Shown here: one piece after another, positions 8,606-17,434 of the stretch | Layout: every line of letters begins with the position of its first letter | Numbering within the stretch: position 1 is the stretch's first letter | NCBI RefSeq assembly: GCF_014873945.1 | Contig: NZ_JADBEC010000002.1 | Coordinates: 1,488,001-1,552,000 of the forward strand | Reading direction: 5' to 3' | From: Rhizobium viscosum | Lineage (GTDB): Bacteria > Pseudomonadota > Alphaproteobacteria > Rhizobiales > Rhizobiaceae | DNA: 64,000 bases | Notes under the pieces: generated by a model | Told to the model about the DNA's origin: nothing | The model's input: only the letters and a program-made list of their open reading frames with translations | Database searches by the model: none | Translations under genes and position numbers: made by a program

Positions 8606-9736
8606 TCAGATGATGCCCCAGGCCCGGTAGCGGCCGCGGCCGGTGATCTCGCGAATGCCAATCTCGTTGATCAGGTTCAGCGCACCGCGCTGCGTGACGC
8701 CAAGCTCACGGGCGACCATGGCGGCCGACACCATCGGCCGCGACAGGATGAAGTCGGCAAGTTGCGGCAGGCTGCTGTTCGAGCGGCGGCCGCGAAAGCG
8801 CAGCTCCATCTGCGTACGCGCCAACGACAGGCGATCGATCTCCTTGAGGCCGGTGGCGGCACTCTCCCGCATCGCATCGAGAAAGGCCTGCAGGCGTGTG
8901 ACACGATCACGCGAGCGCCGGCGCTCGTGGCGGATCTGCTTCAGCCCGCTGTGGAAAGAAAAGAGATGCGAGGCGACCTTGCCTCTGACACGCAGGCCGC
9001 TGGCAATCAGCAGGCCGCCCAGCCAATGCTGGCGGCGCAGCGGTTCGATCCGTTCCCAGGCGTCGAAGAGGATGGCTGCGGCCAGGCTGGGCGGCAGCTC
9101 TTCAACAAGCGGGATCAGGCCACGCCATTCCTGGAGCCGTTCTTCCTCATTCCATTCGTCGTCGCCGAACAGACCGAGCGGATCGTCATCGCGCTGCGAG
9201 GGCGCAGCCTCCTCTGGCTCTTCCGCAACAGGCTTTCCGGCATGACGGTCGAGAAGTTTTTGCGAGCGGGCGAGCAGGGCATCGAGTTCGGCGAGTTCGG
9301 CGGCAAGCGGCGCCCCGTCATCCTCATCGTCAGGCTCGTGCCCGATCAGTGCAGGACCTACCGCCTCCGGCGTCTTCTCCTCCCCTTCCAACGTGCTCGC
9401 GGTCAGCACGCCAAGGCCGGTCGGGCTGAGCGCCCAACTGGGATCGGCCGTCTCGATCCTCCGCCGGGTGCGCAGCACCGAATGGGCGATCGTCAGCTCG
9501 TGACTCGGCGCGCGGCTGTCCATATGAGCATCGTGCAGGACGAGATCCTCGATATGCACGAGCTCGCCGGCCACCCACAGCGCGCCGGCTGCATCGAAGA
9601 AATGGCTGCGCGCGGCAAAGCCCTGTCCCACCGGGGAACGGGCCGCCCGCTCATCTAGCCGCGCCAGTGCGTCCTCGGCCCCGGCGATGGCCGGAAGCAG
9701 CGTCTGGAGCGTTGCAGCGTCGATATCGTAGCGCAT
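8606..9736 (-). CDS. RHE_PE00001 / DUF1612-type plasmid protein with C-terminal helix-turn-helix
   Basis: Protein of 376 residues of the rhizobial plasmid family named after R. etli RHE_PE00001. The N-terminal part (about 1-130, AEDALARLDERAARSP, LVHIEDLVLHDAHMD) is the conserved domain. The middle (about 140-200) is acidic and low in complexity. The C-terminus (about 310-370, MVSAAMVARELGVTQRGALNLINEIGIREITGRGRYR) is a clear helix-turn-helix. It sits downstream of repA-repB at the place where repC would be in a repABC operon. Function is unknown; the DNA-binding end suggests a regulator. Confidence 0.75.
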   Translation of the reverse strand: MRYDIDAATLQTLLPAIAGAEDALARLDERAARSPVGQGFAARSHFFDAAGALWVAGELVHIEDLVLHDAHMDSRAPSHELTIAHSVLRTRRRIETADPSWALSPTGLGVLTASTLEGEEKTPEAVGPALIGHEPDDEDDGAPLAAELAELDALLARSQKLLDRHAGKPVAEEPEEAAPSQRDDDPLGLFGDDEWNEEERLQEWRGLIPLVEELPPSLAAAILFDAWERIEPLRRQHWLGGLLIASGLRVRGKVASHLFSFHSGLKQIRHERRRSRDRVTRLQAFLDAMRESAATGLKEIDRLSLARTQMELRFRGRRSNSSLPQLADFILSRPMVSAAMVARELGVTQRGALNLINEIGIREITGRGRYRAWGII

Positions 9737-9986
9737 TGTTAGGTTTAATGGATTCTCACAAAGGGAAGCAAAACCCTTATTTGCTTCCGTCAGTTATCGC
9801 ATGATGGAACCGTGTGAACAACGTCATGGCCGGCCAGCTCAAGGTTTTCACCCGGTTTTTCGGATAGGATCATTTGCCTATATCGATGTGGGCACGAGCG
9901 AAGCGATTGCTTCGCCTATCAGGTGAAGTCGCACCATCGACAAGTGCGCTGCGTCGCGATCCCCGCTCCGGTCCCGTTGCTTCGCC

Positions 9987-10985
9987 CTACTTCCCCGCCT
10001 CCAGCTTCCCAGCCCTGTAGGCTTCATAAAGCTCGTCGAGGCGGCCTGAAAGATAGGCGCCGAAATCCGGTGCGTCACCAGTCTTCAAGGCGATGGTGAA
10101 GGATGTGCCGGAACTCTTGATGCGACCGGCGATCTTGCCGCCGCTTACAGGCTTCCAGTCATATTCGACACTCTCGGGCTTGACTTCTTCCTTCTTGGAA
10201 AGCTCGGCGACGAGAAGCTCGAAACGGCGATCGCTCTCTACGGCGTTGAATGTGGAAGATCCAATCAGCCTCGTCAGGCGCGCTGCCGCAGCGTCGGTCC
10301 AGTCTTGGGCAAGCGCCATCCAGCGTCTGCGGCCGATGCCAGGTGCAGCACCGACGGCCTGGATGATATCGGCGGGAATAGCCTTTGCCACGGAGATAAG
10401 CTTCGACAGTTCGGTCTTGTCGGTCGAGAGCGCCTTCATGATAACAGGACGATCAAACTTCTTCAGTTCGAGATTGAGTGCGAAGACAGCGCGCTCGATA
10501 TAGGAAAGGTTGCGGCGCGCCGAGTTTTCGATGCCCTGGGCGATGACGAGATCTGTATCGTCAAGCTTGCGGATGACCGCCTGCACCTTGCGGCCGAGCA
10601 GCTTGATGGCCTGAAGTCGGCGATGGCCATAGGCGACCTGGTAGCGCCCGTCATGATGCGGATTGCGCCGCACGAGGATCGGCACTTCCTGGCCGTTCTC
10701 GGCGATCGATTGCACGAGTTCGTCTTCCAGATCGAGCGGCTCGTCACCGAGACGATCGCGGATGAAGGAGGAATCGATCAGTTCCGGATCGAGCTCGACG
10801 ATATGTTCGCCGGACAGCAGAGCTTCTTCCATCGCTCTGCTCTCTTCCTCCATGCGGCCGAGTGTCAGGGCCATGGTGCGCACCGGACCGGCTGCACCGC
10901 GCGCAGCCGTTTCCTCGAAGTTGGCCGCGGCCAACTCCTGCGCAGTGTCGGTGAACAATCCCTTCAGTCGATCTCGTCTGCTCAT
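9987..10985 (-). CDS. repB: RepB/ParB-type centromere-binding partition protein (solitary locus)
   Basis: ParB-family protein of 332 residues that binds parS and works with the RepA ATPase in plasmid segregation. I start it at the internal ATG (MSRRDRLKGLF, the usual RepB start), because this ATG overlaps the repA stop as ATGA. A longer start at 10997 is possible. The ParB nuclease-like fold (QEVPILVRRNPHHDGRYQVAYGHRRLQAIKLLG) is at about 90-125, followed by the HTH region (FDRPVIMKALSTDKTELSKLISVAKAIP). A parS copy lies inside codons 17-22. No repC follows. Confidence 0.92.
   Translation of the reverse strand: MSRRDRLKGLFTDTAQELAAANFEETAARGAAGPVRTMALTLGRMEEESRAMEEALLSGEHIVELDPELIDSSFIRDRLGDEPLDLEDELVQSIAENGQEVPILVRRNPHHDGRYQVAYGHRRLQAIKLLGRKVQAVIRKLDDTDLVIAQGIENSARRNLSYIERAVFALNLELKKFDRPVIMKALSTDKTELSKLISVAKAIPADIIQAVGAAPGIGRRRWMALAQDWTDAAAARLTRLIGSSTFNAVESDRRFELLVAELSKKEEVKPESVEYDWKPVSGGKIAGRIKSSGTSFTIALKTGDAPDFGAYLSGRLDELYEAYRAGKLEAGK
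10920..10935. promoter_or_regulatory. parS site inside the solitary repB
   Basis: GTTGGCCGCGGCCAAC is a perfect 16-bp palindrome that fits the repABC centromere pattern GTT-N4-GC-N4-AAC. It is inside the repB reading frame, where it encodes LAAAN. An identical copy is at 12295. Confidence 0.85.
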
Positions 10986-12178
10986 GTGCGGCCCCATGCT
11001 TTATGGATGCTGGTAATAATTTCGCCATTGGCGGCGTTAACCGATTCCAGTGCCCGGTCATAGGTGGAGCGGCGAACCTGCCCCTTTTCAATTTCATAAA
11101 GGGTCTGTTTGGTCAGGCCCGCATCGGCAATGGCCGTCGATTTCAGGATGGTCGCCGTCAGCACATCATCCCCGAAGAGACTGCGCAAGAGTGCTACGAT
11201 CTGCGACTGCGGCGCATCAAAAGGCTCATGGCGGGTGACGACATATTTGATGAAATCATGCTGCAGGTCGCCGCCGGCCTTGCGCACGACCGACAAGAGG
11301 TCGGACGTCATCAACAAGAATTGCGACATGGAGGCGACATCGACCATCTGCGGATGGATGGTGATCAAGAGCGAGGTGGCGGCGCAGACGGCGCCGAGCG
11401 TGAGATAGCCGAGCTGTGGCGGGCAGTCGATGACGACGATATCGTAATCTGCCTCGACCTCGGCGATTGCATTGCCGACGCGCCGGAAGAACAGCTCCTC
11501 CGGCTTCTGGCGATCATTCAAGGCACGCGGCGTTTCATGCTCGAACTCCATCAGTTCGAGATTGCCCGGGACCATATCGAGACCGTCGAAATAGGTTTTG
11601 CGGATAATATCCTTCAACGGACGCCGGTGCGCATCGTAGCGGATCGCACCATAGAGCGTGTCGCCGTCGCCGAGATCGAATTCCGGCTGGACACCGAGCA
11701 GGGAGGAAAGCGAGGCCTGCGGATCGAGATCGATCGCCAGAACGCGATAGCCTTCCAGCGCCAGATGCTGCGCCAGATAAAGCGTCGTCGTCGTCTTGGC
11801 CGAGCCGCCCTTGAAATTGGTGATGGCGATCGTCTGCAGCTTCTCGCCGTCGCGGCGCCAGGGCAGGTAGGAGAGCGCATCCTTCGGCTTGATCTTCGCC
11901 ATATGTTGGCGCAACTCGTTGATCTGGCCGAGCGTGTAGGAGCGGCGGCCATTCTGCGAGACGTCCGGCTGCGGGCCCTTGCCATCCAAGGAAAGCTGGC
12001 GAAGATAGCCATCGGAGACGCCGATCATCTGCGCCGCCTCACCCGAGGTGAATGTCCGTAGCGTCTTTTGCGAAAGCGGCGGGAAGAGCCTGTCCCGCAG
12101 CAGCTTCAACTGGCGCGAGAGCTGTGTGGCGTGCCGCTCGATGCGAATATCGGTTGTCGATACGCTAATGTTGTCCAA
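10982..12178 (-). CDS. repA: RepA/ParA-type partition ATPase (solitary locus)
   Basis: ParA-family ATPase of 398 residues that drives plasmid partition and represses its own operon. A helix-turn-helix region lies at about 42-90 (TSGEAAQMIGVSDGYLRQLSLDGKGPQPDV). The deviant Walker A is K123-G-G-S-A-K128-T, and Walker B/A' follow in LAIDLDPQAS and VVIDCPPQLGYL. The last three bases overlap the repB start. It is a clear paralogue of the repA at 41348, but the two are too different to be a recent copy. Upstream lie an inverted repeat and a parS. Confidence 0.93.
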   Translation of the reverse strand: MDNISVSTTDIRIERHATQLSRQLKLLRDRLFPPLSQKTLRTFTSGEAAQMIGVSDGYLRQLSLDGKGPQPDVSQNGRRSYTLGQINELRQHMAKIKPKDALSYLPWRRDGEKLQTIAITNFKGGSAKTTTTLYLAQHLALEGYRVLAIDLDPQASLSSLLGVQPEFDLGDGDTLYGAIRYDAHRRPLKDIIRKTYFDGLDMVPGNLELMEFEHETPRALNDRQKPEELFFRRVGNAIAEVEADYDIVVIDCPPQLGYLTLGAVCAATSLLITIHPQMVDVASMSQFLLMTSDLLSVVRKAGGDLQHDFIKYVVTRHEPFDAPQSQIVALLRSLFGDDVLTATILKSTAIADAGLTKQTLYEIEKGQVRRSTYDRALESVNAANGEIITSIHKAWGRT

Positions 12179-12199
12179 AACACTTGCCCCTTCTTAAAG

Positions 12200-12230
12200 C
12201 GCTTTTCTGTCAACATAGCGTCAAAAAGCG
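12200..12230. promoter_or_regulatory. Inverted repeat upstream of solitary repA, possible RepA operator
   Basis: CGCTTTT (12200) and AAAAGCG (12224) are inverted around a 17-base centre, about 20 bases before the repA start on the minus strand. RepA proteins of repABC loci autorepress by binding repeats in this position; that this one is used is inference. Confidence 0.4.
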
Positions 12231-12294
12231 TATCGAAGATGACATGATTCGGGGATGGCGACAATAAACGGTTCGCTAACCACACAGATAGAAA

Positions 12295-12310
12295 GTTGGC
12301 CGCGGCCAAC
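12295..12310. promoter_or_regulatory. parS site between solitary repA and cobF
   Basis: GTTGGCCGCGGCCAAC, identical to the copy inside repB at 10920, lies 117 bases upstream of repA and 68 bases before cobF. It differs in its variable bases from the parS pair of the 41348-45173 locus. Confidence 0.85.
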
Positions 12311-12378
12311 TTCTGGGTCGCCCTTGCCAAAGGCTTGCTTTGGCGGCACAAACCGCTGGAAATCGCGAGGCAGAAAGC

Positions 12379-13143
12379 GTGCGGCATATCCACATTATCG
12401 GTGTCGGAACGGGCAATCCCGAACATCTGACCATCCAGGCGATCAACGCCATGAACGCGGCAGACGCGGTGTTCATCCCGACCAAGGGTGCCGCGAAGGC
12501 GGATCTTGCCGAGATTCGCAGGGAAATCTGCGAGCGATATTTGACTCGCGAAGGTGTGCGCATCGTTGAATTCGAGGTCCCGAAGCGCGCAACAAAGGAC
12601 CGGAGTTACGTCCAGAGCGTAGACGACTGGCATGCTGCGATCGCCCATATCTATGAAGGACTGATCGGCGACTTGCCGGAAAACGGTGGCGGCGCCTTCC
12701 TCGTCTGGGGCGACCCGAGCCTCTATGACAGCACGATCCGCATCATCGAACGGGTACGTGACGCCGGTGCCTGCCCCTTCGACTATCATGTCGTTCCCGG
12801 CATCACCAGCATCCAGGCGCTGGCGGCAAGTCATCGCATCCCTGTCAATCTCGTCGGCAAGCCGGTCGAGATCACCACCGGCCGGCGGCTGACCGAAACG
12901 GGGCTGACGCATGAGAGCACCGTCGTCATGCTTGATGGCGAACAGGCTTTTTCGAAAATCAACGATCCCGAGGCCGAGATCTTCTGGGGTGCCTATCTCG
13001 GCACCGAGAACGAAGTGATCCGCTCAGGTCGCCTCGGCGACATAGCCGACGATATTCTCCGGCTTCGGGCCGAAGAGCGCCAGCGGCACGGCTGGATCAT
13101 GGATATCTATCTCCTGCGCAAGGGACGGGACTTCAAAGAATAG
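12379..13143 (+). CDS. cobF: Precorrin-6A synthase (deacetylating), CobF
   Basis: C1 methyltransferase of the aerobic cobalamin pathway (precorrin-5 to precorrin-6A, with loss of acetate), using S-adenosylmethionine. The product is 254 residues from the GTG at 12379, which has GAGG nine bases upstream; the TTG at 12340 would add a non-conserved tail. The tetrapyrrole-methylase signature IIGVGTGNPEHLTIQA is at the N-terminus, and GDPSLYDSTIRII and VPGITSIQALAA follow. It heads the cob block and stands divergent from the repA/parS region. Confidence 0.93.
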   Translation: MRHIHIIGVGTGNPEHLTIQAINAMNAADAVFIPTKGAAKADLAEIRREICERYLTREGVRIVEFEVPKRATKDRSYVQSVDDWHAAIAHIYEGLIGDLPENGGGAFLVWGDPSLYDSTIRIIERVRDAGACPFDYHVVPGITSIQALAASHRIPVNLVGKPVEITTGRRLTETGLTHESTVVMLDGEQAFSKINDPEAEIFWGAYLGTENEVIRSGRLGDIADDILRLRAEERQRHGWIMDIYLLRKGRDFKE

Positions 13144-13220
13144 CCGTTCTCGTATCCGACCCGATCTCGCTTTGCTGCATCCGGCGCGATCATGTAAGAC
13201 ATGGGCCAAAGGATGGATGA

Positions 13221-14582
13221 ATGCGCAGCGCCGCCGGCAAGATCTTGGAAGCAGAAAGCCCTGATATAACGGGCATGCAGCGTGGCGCCTGCCCGGCGCT
13301 CGCAGCCCCCATGCAAACCGGCGACGGCCTGCTCGTTCGCCTGCGGCCGGCTGGCAGTGCACTCACGATCTCCCAATTCCGGCAATTGGCCTCGGCAGCC
13401 GCGCGACATGGAAACGGTATTCTTGAAATCACCGCCCGCGGCAATCTGCAGATCCGGGGCCTTCAACCCGGCTCGGTCGGGCCGTTGGCTGCGGAGATCG
13501 ATGCCGCCGGCATCATCGTGCCTGACGGCGTGGCGATTGAAATATCGCCGCTGCATGGCATCGATGCCGACGAGATCGCCGATGCGGCGGACATGGAAGC
13601 GATGCTGCGCGCCAAGCTTGGCGACCTTCTCGGCTCGCCGCACCTTGCTCCGAAACTCTCCATCCTGATCGATGGGGGCGGTCAGTTTTCACTTTCCACT
13701 CTCACTGCCGATATTCGCATCGTCGCACAACCCGCCAGACAATGGCTGGTCTCAATAGCCGGCGACGATGAGGGCGCGACGCCATTGGCCCTTGGTGGTA
13801 CGAATGCGGCTGTCGATGCGGTCGGCGATCTGCTCCAGATGCTGATTGCGCGCGGCAGGCGGACACGCGCCCGCGACGTCGACGCAGCAATGGCGCATGC
13901 CCGTTATCCGCAGATCGATAGCATCCGATCCACTCGTCCAACGCCAAGGAAATCGTCTTTCGTTGGCGTCACGAGACTGGGGAATGGCAGCACGGTACTC
14001 GGCGTGCGCCTGAACTTCGGCCAGGCAAGGGCCGCCGATCTGATCGCCTTTCTCACCTCAGCCGAAAGCGTCGGCGCAAGGGAAATCCGGCTGGCTCCGG
14101 ATCGTGGTTTCTTCGTGATTGGTCTGGTCGAGACGGCAATGCCGGCTATTCAAGAAGCGGCCATCGGTCACGGCTTCAGCGTCACGGCGAACGAGCCGGC
14201 CGAGCAGATTGCTGCCTGCGCCGGAGCGGGGGCCTGTGCTTCGGCCTTCTACGATACCAGGGCTCTCGCCAGCCAGTTGATCGACAAAATTCCCGCGCTC
14301 TTCGACGGCTCGCTGAAGCTTCACCTTTCCGGCTGTGCGAAAGGTTGCGCGCATCGGCGTGCCGATCTGGCGATTGTTGGGTCGGCCGAAGGTTACAGCT
14401 TTATCGTCAACGGGCTCGCGGCAGACAGACCCGTTGCAAGGATTGCTGGCGAACGGATCGATTTCGCTATAGAGAGGCTCGCCCGGCTGATCAAAGACAA
14501 AAGAGGCGCCAGCGAGTCGAGTGCCGATTGCCTGAAAAGGCTTGGGTCCACAGGCCTCGCCGAGGCGCTGCAACAGGAATAG
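13221..14582 (+). CDS. cobG: Precorrin-3B synthase, CobG
   Basis: Iron-sulfur mono-oxygenase that converts precorrin-3A to precorrin-3B, the oxygen-requiring step that defines the aerobic route. Length is 453 residues. It has the ferredoxin-like half-domains of the sulfite/nitrite-reductase superfamily (GLLVRLRPAG near 35; ITARGNLQIRGL near 75). The 4Fe-4S ligands are C-x5-C (CAGAGAC, near 333) and C-x3-C (SGCAKGC, near 372). An alternative ATG at 13276 would remove 18 residues. The cobH start lies 2 bases after the stop. Confidence 0.93.
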   Translation: MRSAAGKILEAESPDITGMQRGACPALAAPMQTGDGLLVRLRPAGSALTISQFRQLASAAARHGNGILEITARGNLQIRGLQPGSVGPLAAEIDAAGIIVPDGVAIEISPLHGIDADEIADAADMEAMLRAKLGDLLGSPHLAPKLSILIDGGGQFSLSTLTADIRIVAQPARQWLVSIAGDDEGATPLALGGTNAAVDAVGDLLQMLIARGRRTRARDVDAAMAHARYPQIDSIRSTRPTPRKSSFVGVTRLGNGSTVLGVRLNFGQARAADLIAFLTSAESVGAREIRLAPDRGFFVIGLVETAMPAIQEAAIGHGFSVTANEPAEQIAACAGAGACASAFYDTRALASQLIDKIPALFDGSLKLHLSGCAKGCAHRRADLAIVGSAEGYSFIVNGLAADRPVARIAGERIDFAIERLARLIKDKRGASESSADCLKRLGSTGLAEALQQE

Positions 14583-14584
14583 CA

Positions 14585-15217
14585 ATGCCAGACTACGATT
14601 ATATCCGCAGCGGAGACGCAATCTACGAGCGCTCCTTCGCAATCATTCGCAGCGAAGCCGATCTGTCGCGTTTTTCGCCCGAAGAGGCCGATATCGCTGT
14701 TCGCATGATCCACGCCTGCGGCCTGGTCGAGGCGTCACAGAATTTCGTCTTCTCGCCTGATTTCGTTCATGCGGCGCGCGTCGCCCTGCAGGATGGGGCA
14801 CCGATCTTCTGCGATGCGGAGATGGTGGCGCATGGCGTGACCCGCGCCCGCCTTCCGGCCAGGAACGACGTGATCTGCACCCTGCATGATCCGCGCACCC
14901 ACGAGCTTGCCCGTGAGACCGGCAATACCCGCTCGGCGGCTGCCATTCATCTCTGGCTCGACCGGCTCGCAGGCAGTGTGGTTGCGATCGGTAATGCGCC
15001 GACGGCACTCTTCCATCTCCTCGAGCTGTTAGGAGATGGTGCGCCGAAACCGGCAGCGATCATCGGCATGCCGGTCGGCTTTGTCGGCGCGGCCGAATCC
15101 AAGGATGCGCTTGCCGAAAATTCCTATGGCGTTCCCTATGCGATCGTGCGCGGCCGGCTCGGTGGCAGCGCCATGACGGCGGCGGCCATCAATGCGCTGT
15201 CGAGGCCCGGCCTATGA
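14585..15217 (+). CDS. cobH: Precorrin-8X methylmutase, CobH
   Basis: Moves the C11 methyl group to C12, turning precorrin-8X into hydrogenobyrinate. The product is 210 residues from this ATG, the same length as the Pseudomonas denitrificans enzyme, with the catalytic histidine at position 43 (RMIHACG). Further family blocks are FCDAEMVAHGV and IGNAPTALFHL. The stop overlaps the cobI start as ATGA, implying coupled translation. Confidence 0.95.
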   Translation: MPDYDYIRSGDAIYERSFAIIRSEADLSRFSPEEADIAVRMIHACGLVEASQNFVFSPDFVHAARVALQDGAPIFCDAEMVAHGVTRARLPARNDVICTLHDPRTHELARETGNTRSAAAIHLWLDRLAGSVVAIGNAPTALFHLLELLGDGAPKPAAIIGMPVGFVGAAESKDALAENSYGVPYAIVRGRLGGSAMTAAAINALSRPGL

Positions 15218-15939
15218 GCGGCCGTCTGATCGGCGTCGGCACTGGACCCGGCGATCCGGAGCTCCTGACCGTCAAGGCCGTGCGCGCCATCGAGGGTGCC
15301 GACGTGATTGCCTATTTCGCCAAACAGGGCAGGGGCGGTAACGGCAAGGCGATCGTCGAGCATCTGCTGAAGCCCGGCATCGAGCTGCTGCCGCTCTATT
15401 ATCCTGTTACAACCGAGCTCGACAAAGGCGACCCGCTCTACCAGCGCCGCATCACCGATTTCTATAATGCATCCGCCGATGCCGTTGCCCAGCATCTCGA
15501 GGCCGGCCGCACTGTCGCCGTCCTCAGCGAAGGCGACCCGCTCTTCTACGGCTCCTATATGCATCTGCATGTGCGGCTGTCGCAGCGCTATCCGACCGAC
15601 GTCATTCCCGGCATCAGCGCCATGTCCGGCTGCTGGTCTTTGGCAGGCATGCCGATCGTTCAGGGCGACGACGTGCTGTCGGTCCTGCCGGGCACGATGG
15701 GCGAGCAGGAACTGGCCCGCCGTCTTGCCGATACCGAGGCTGCCGTGATCATGAAAGTCGGCCGCAACCTGCCGAAGATCCGCCGCGCACTGAAGGCGGC
15801 CGGACGTCTTGGCGACGCTCTCTATGTCGAACGCGGCACCATGGCGAATGCCGCGATGGTCAAGCTTGCCGAGCGCGGCGAGGGCGAGGCACCCTATTTC
15901 TCGCTCGTGCTGGTCCCCGGTTGGGAGGCCCGACGATGA
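15214..15939 (+). CDS. cobI: Precorrin-2 C20-methyltransferase, CobI
   Basis: SAM-dependent methylation of precorrin-2 at C20, giving precorrin-3A. It is 241 residues with the tetrapyrrole-methylase signature IGVGTGPGDPELLTVKAVRA at the start and LSEGDPLFYGSYMHL and VIPGISAMSGC in the middle. It overlaps cobH and cobJ by four bases each (ATGA), so cobH-I-J are translationally coupled. Confidence 0.95.
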   Translation: MSGRLIGVGTGPGDPELLTVKAVRAIEGADVIAYFAKQGRGGNGKAIVEHLLKPGIELLPLYYPVTTELDKGDPLYQRRITDFYNASADAVAQHLEAGRTVAVLSEGDPLFYGSYMHLHVRLSQRYPTDVIPGISAMSGCWSLAGMPIVQGDDVLSVLPGTMGEQELARRLADTEAAVIMKVGRNLPKIRRALKAAGRLGDALYVERGTMANAAMVKLAERGEGEAPYFSLVLVPGWEARR

Positions 15940-16700
15940 GCGGGCGGCTGTTCGTGATCGGCACCGGTCCCGGCAATCCGGAGCAGATGACGCCGGAAGC
16001 GCTGGCCGCGGTTGAAACGGCCACTGATTTCTTCGGCTACGGTCCCTATCTCGACCGGCTGACGCTGCGTGCCGACCAGACCCGCCATGCCTCCGACAAC
16101 CGAGAGGAACTGGACCGGGCAGGGGCCGCCTTGACGCTCGCCGCCAAGGGCGCCGATGTCTGCGTCGTCTCGGGCGGGGATCCCGGCGTCTTTGCGATGG
16201 CCGCCGCCGTCTGCGAAGCGATCGACAAGGGATCGGCAGAATGGCGCGGCGTCGATCTCACCGTTCTTCCCGGCATCACCGCCATGCTGGCGGTTGCCGC
16301 GCGTGTCGGTGCGCCGCTCGGGCATGACTTCTGTGTCCTGTCGCTATCGGATAATCTGAAGCCCTGGAGTGTCATCGAAAACCGTCTGGCGCTTGCGGCA
16401 CAAGCCGGCTTCGTCATTGCCCTCTATAATCCGATCAGCAAGGCTCGACCCTGGCAGCTCGGCACGGCCTTCGAACTCTTACGCCGGCATCTGCCTGCCG
16501 CCACACCCGTCATCTTCGGCCGCGCGGCCGGACGGCCCGACGAGCGGATCACTGTGCAGCCGCTGGAAAAGGCCGATGCCGCCATTGCCGATATGGCGAC
16601 CTGCGTGATCATTGGTTCACCGGAGACGAGGGTGATCGCCCGGGAGGGTCGGCCGGACCTTATCTATACGCCGCGTTTCATGGCCGGGGAGACGAGATGA
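15936..16700 (+). CDS. cobJ: Precorrin-3B C17-methyltransferase, CobJ
   Basis: Ring-contracting methylation of precorrin-3B at C17. It is 254 residues from the ATG that overlaps the cobI stop. Signatures are VIGTGPGNPEQMTPEA at the N-terminus, VSGGDPGVFAMAAAV and VLPGITAMLAVAARVGAPLGHDFC. Its last 37 bases overlap the 3' end of cobK, which runs the opposite way. Confidence 0.95.
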   Translation: MSGRLFVIGTGPGNPEQMTPEALAAVETATDFFGYGPYLDRLTLRADQTRHASDNREELDRAGAALTLAAKGADVCVVSGGDPGVFAMAAAVCEAIDKGSAEWRGVDLTVLPGITAMLAVAARVGAPLGHDFCVLSLSDNLKPWSVIENRLALAAQAGFVIALYNPISKARPWQLGTAFELLRRHLPAATPVIFGRAAGRPDERITVQPLEKADAAIADMATCVIIGSPETRVIAREGRPDLIYTPRFMAGETR

Positions 16701-17434
16701 TCGATTGCTTCGAGCGCCGCTTCCACCGTTTCGACCGACGTCAGGGCGGCAATGGGCGCGCGGGCGATCACGACAACCTTGATGCCAAGCAGGCGGGCCG
16801 CCTCGATCTTGGCATAGGCCGCCGTGCCGCCGCTGTTCTTGGTGATGACGGCATCGATACGGTGCTGCCGCAGAAGATCGATTTCGCTCTCGAGCGTGAA
16901 GGGACCGCGATCGAGAATATACTCGACGTCGGCAAGGGCGAGCGGCGGATCGACGGGATCGACGCTGCGGACCAGATAGAAATGTTGGGGCGCGACCTCG
17001 GCATGATGGGCCCCCTGGCGGCCAGTCGTCAGAAAGACGCGGCGCGGGGCGGGCCCAAGGGCTACAATCGCCGCCGGAATATCCGCTACAATATGCCAGT
17101 GATCGCCAGCTTCGGGTACCCACTCCGGACGGACGATCGCGAGTGCGCGGGTTCCGGTACGTTCAGCAGCAGTTGCGGCATTGGCGGATATGCGTTCGGC
17201 GAAAGGATGGGTGGCATCGATCAGAAGGTGATAGCCTCCTTCCCTCAGGAAGTTCGCAAGACCCTCCGCACCGCCGAAGCCGCCAATGCGGACGGGAACC
17301 GGCTGCTGGGCGTGAGCCTCTGTGCGGCCAGCCAGCGACAGGAGAATGTCGAGGTCTTCCCGCGTGGCAAGCGCAGCGGCAAGCCTGCGCGCCTCGCTGG
17401 TGCCGCCGAGGATCAGAATACGGGTCTTCTCCAT
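16664..17434 (-). CDS. cobK: Precorrin-6A reductase, CobK
   Basis: NADPH-dependent reduction of precorrin-6A. It is 256 residues from the ATG at 17434. The N-terminal ILILGGTSEARRLAAAL nucleotide-binding motif is followed by LIDATHPFAERISANA (near 70-85), FLTTGRQG and VITKNSGGTAAYAKIEAA (near 200). It is the only cob gene on the minus strand: tail-to-tail with cobJ and head-to-head with cobL, with the two start codons sharing the palindrome CATG. The apparent long upstream extension is a shadow of cobL. Confidence 0.93.
   Translation of the reverse strand: MEKTRILILGGTSEARRLAAALATREDLDILLSLAGRTEAHAQQPVPVRIGGFGGAEGLANFLREGGYHLLIDATHPFAERISANAATAAERTGTRALAIVRPEWVPEAGDHWHIVADIPAAIVALGPAPRRVFLTTGRQGAHHAEVAPQHFYLVRSVDPVDPPLALADVEYILDRGPFTLESEIDLLRQHRIDAVITKNSGGTAAYAKIEAARLLGIKVVVIARAPIAALTSVETVEAALEAIDHLVSPAMKRGV

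Noticed and set aside
8582..9658. 358-residue plus-strand frame opposite the DUF1612-type gene
   Set aside because: The minus strand encodes a recognisable family with a helix-turn-helix; the plus frame has shadow composition.
12179..12378. Cobalamin riboswitch before cobF
   Set aside because: The 200-base gap holds the repA control region and a parS; I see no B12-box-like conserved core and the leader is too short.
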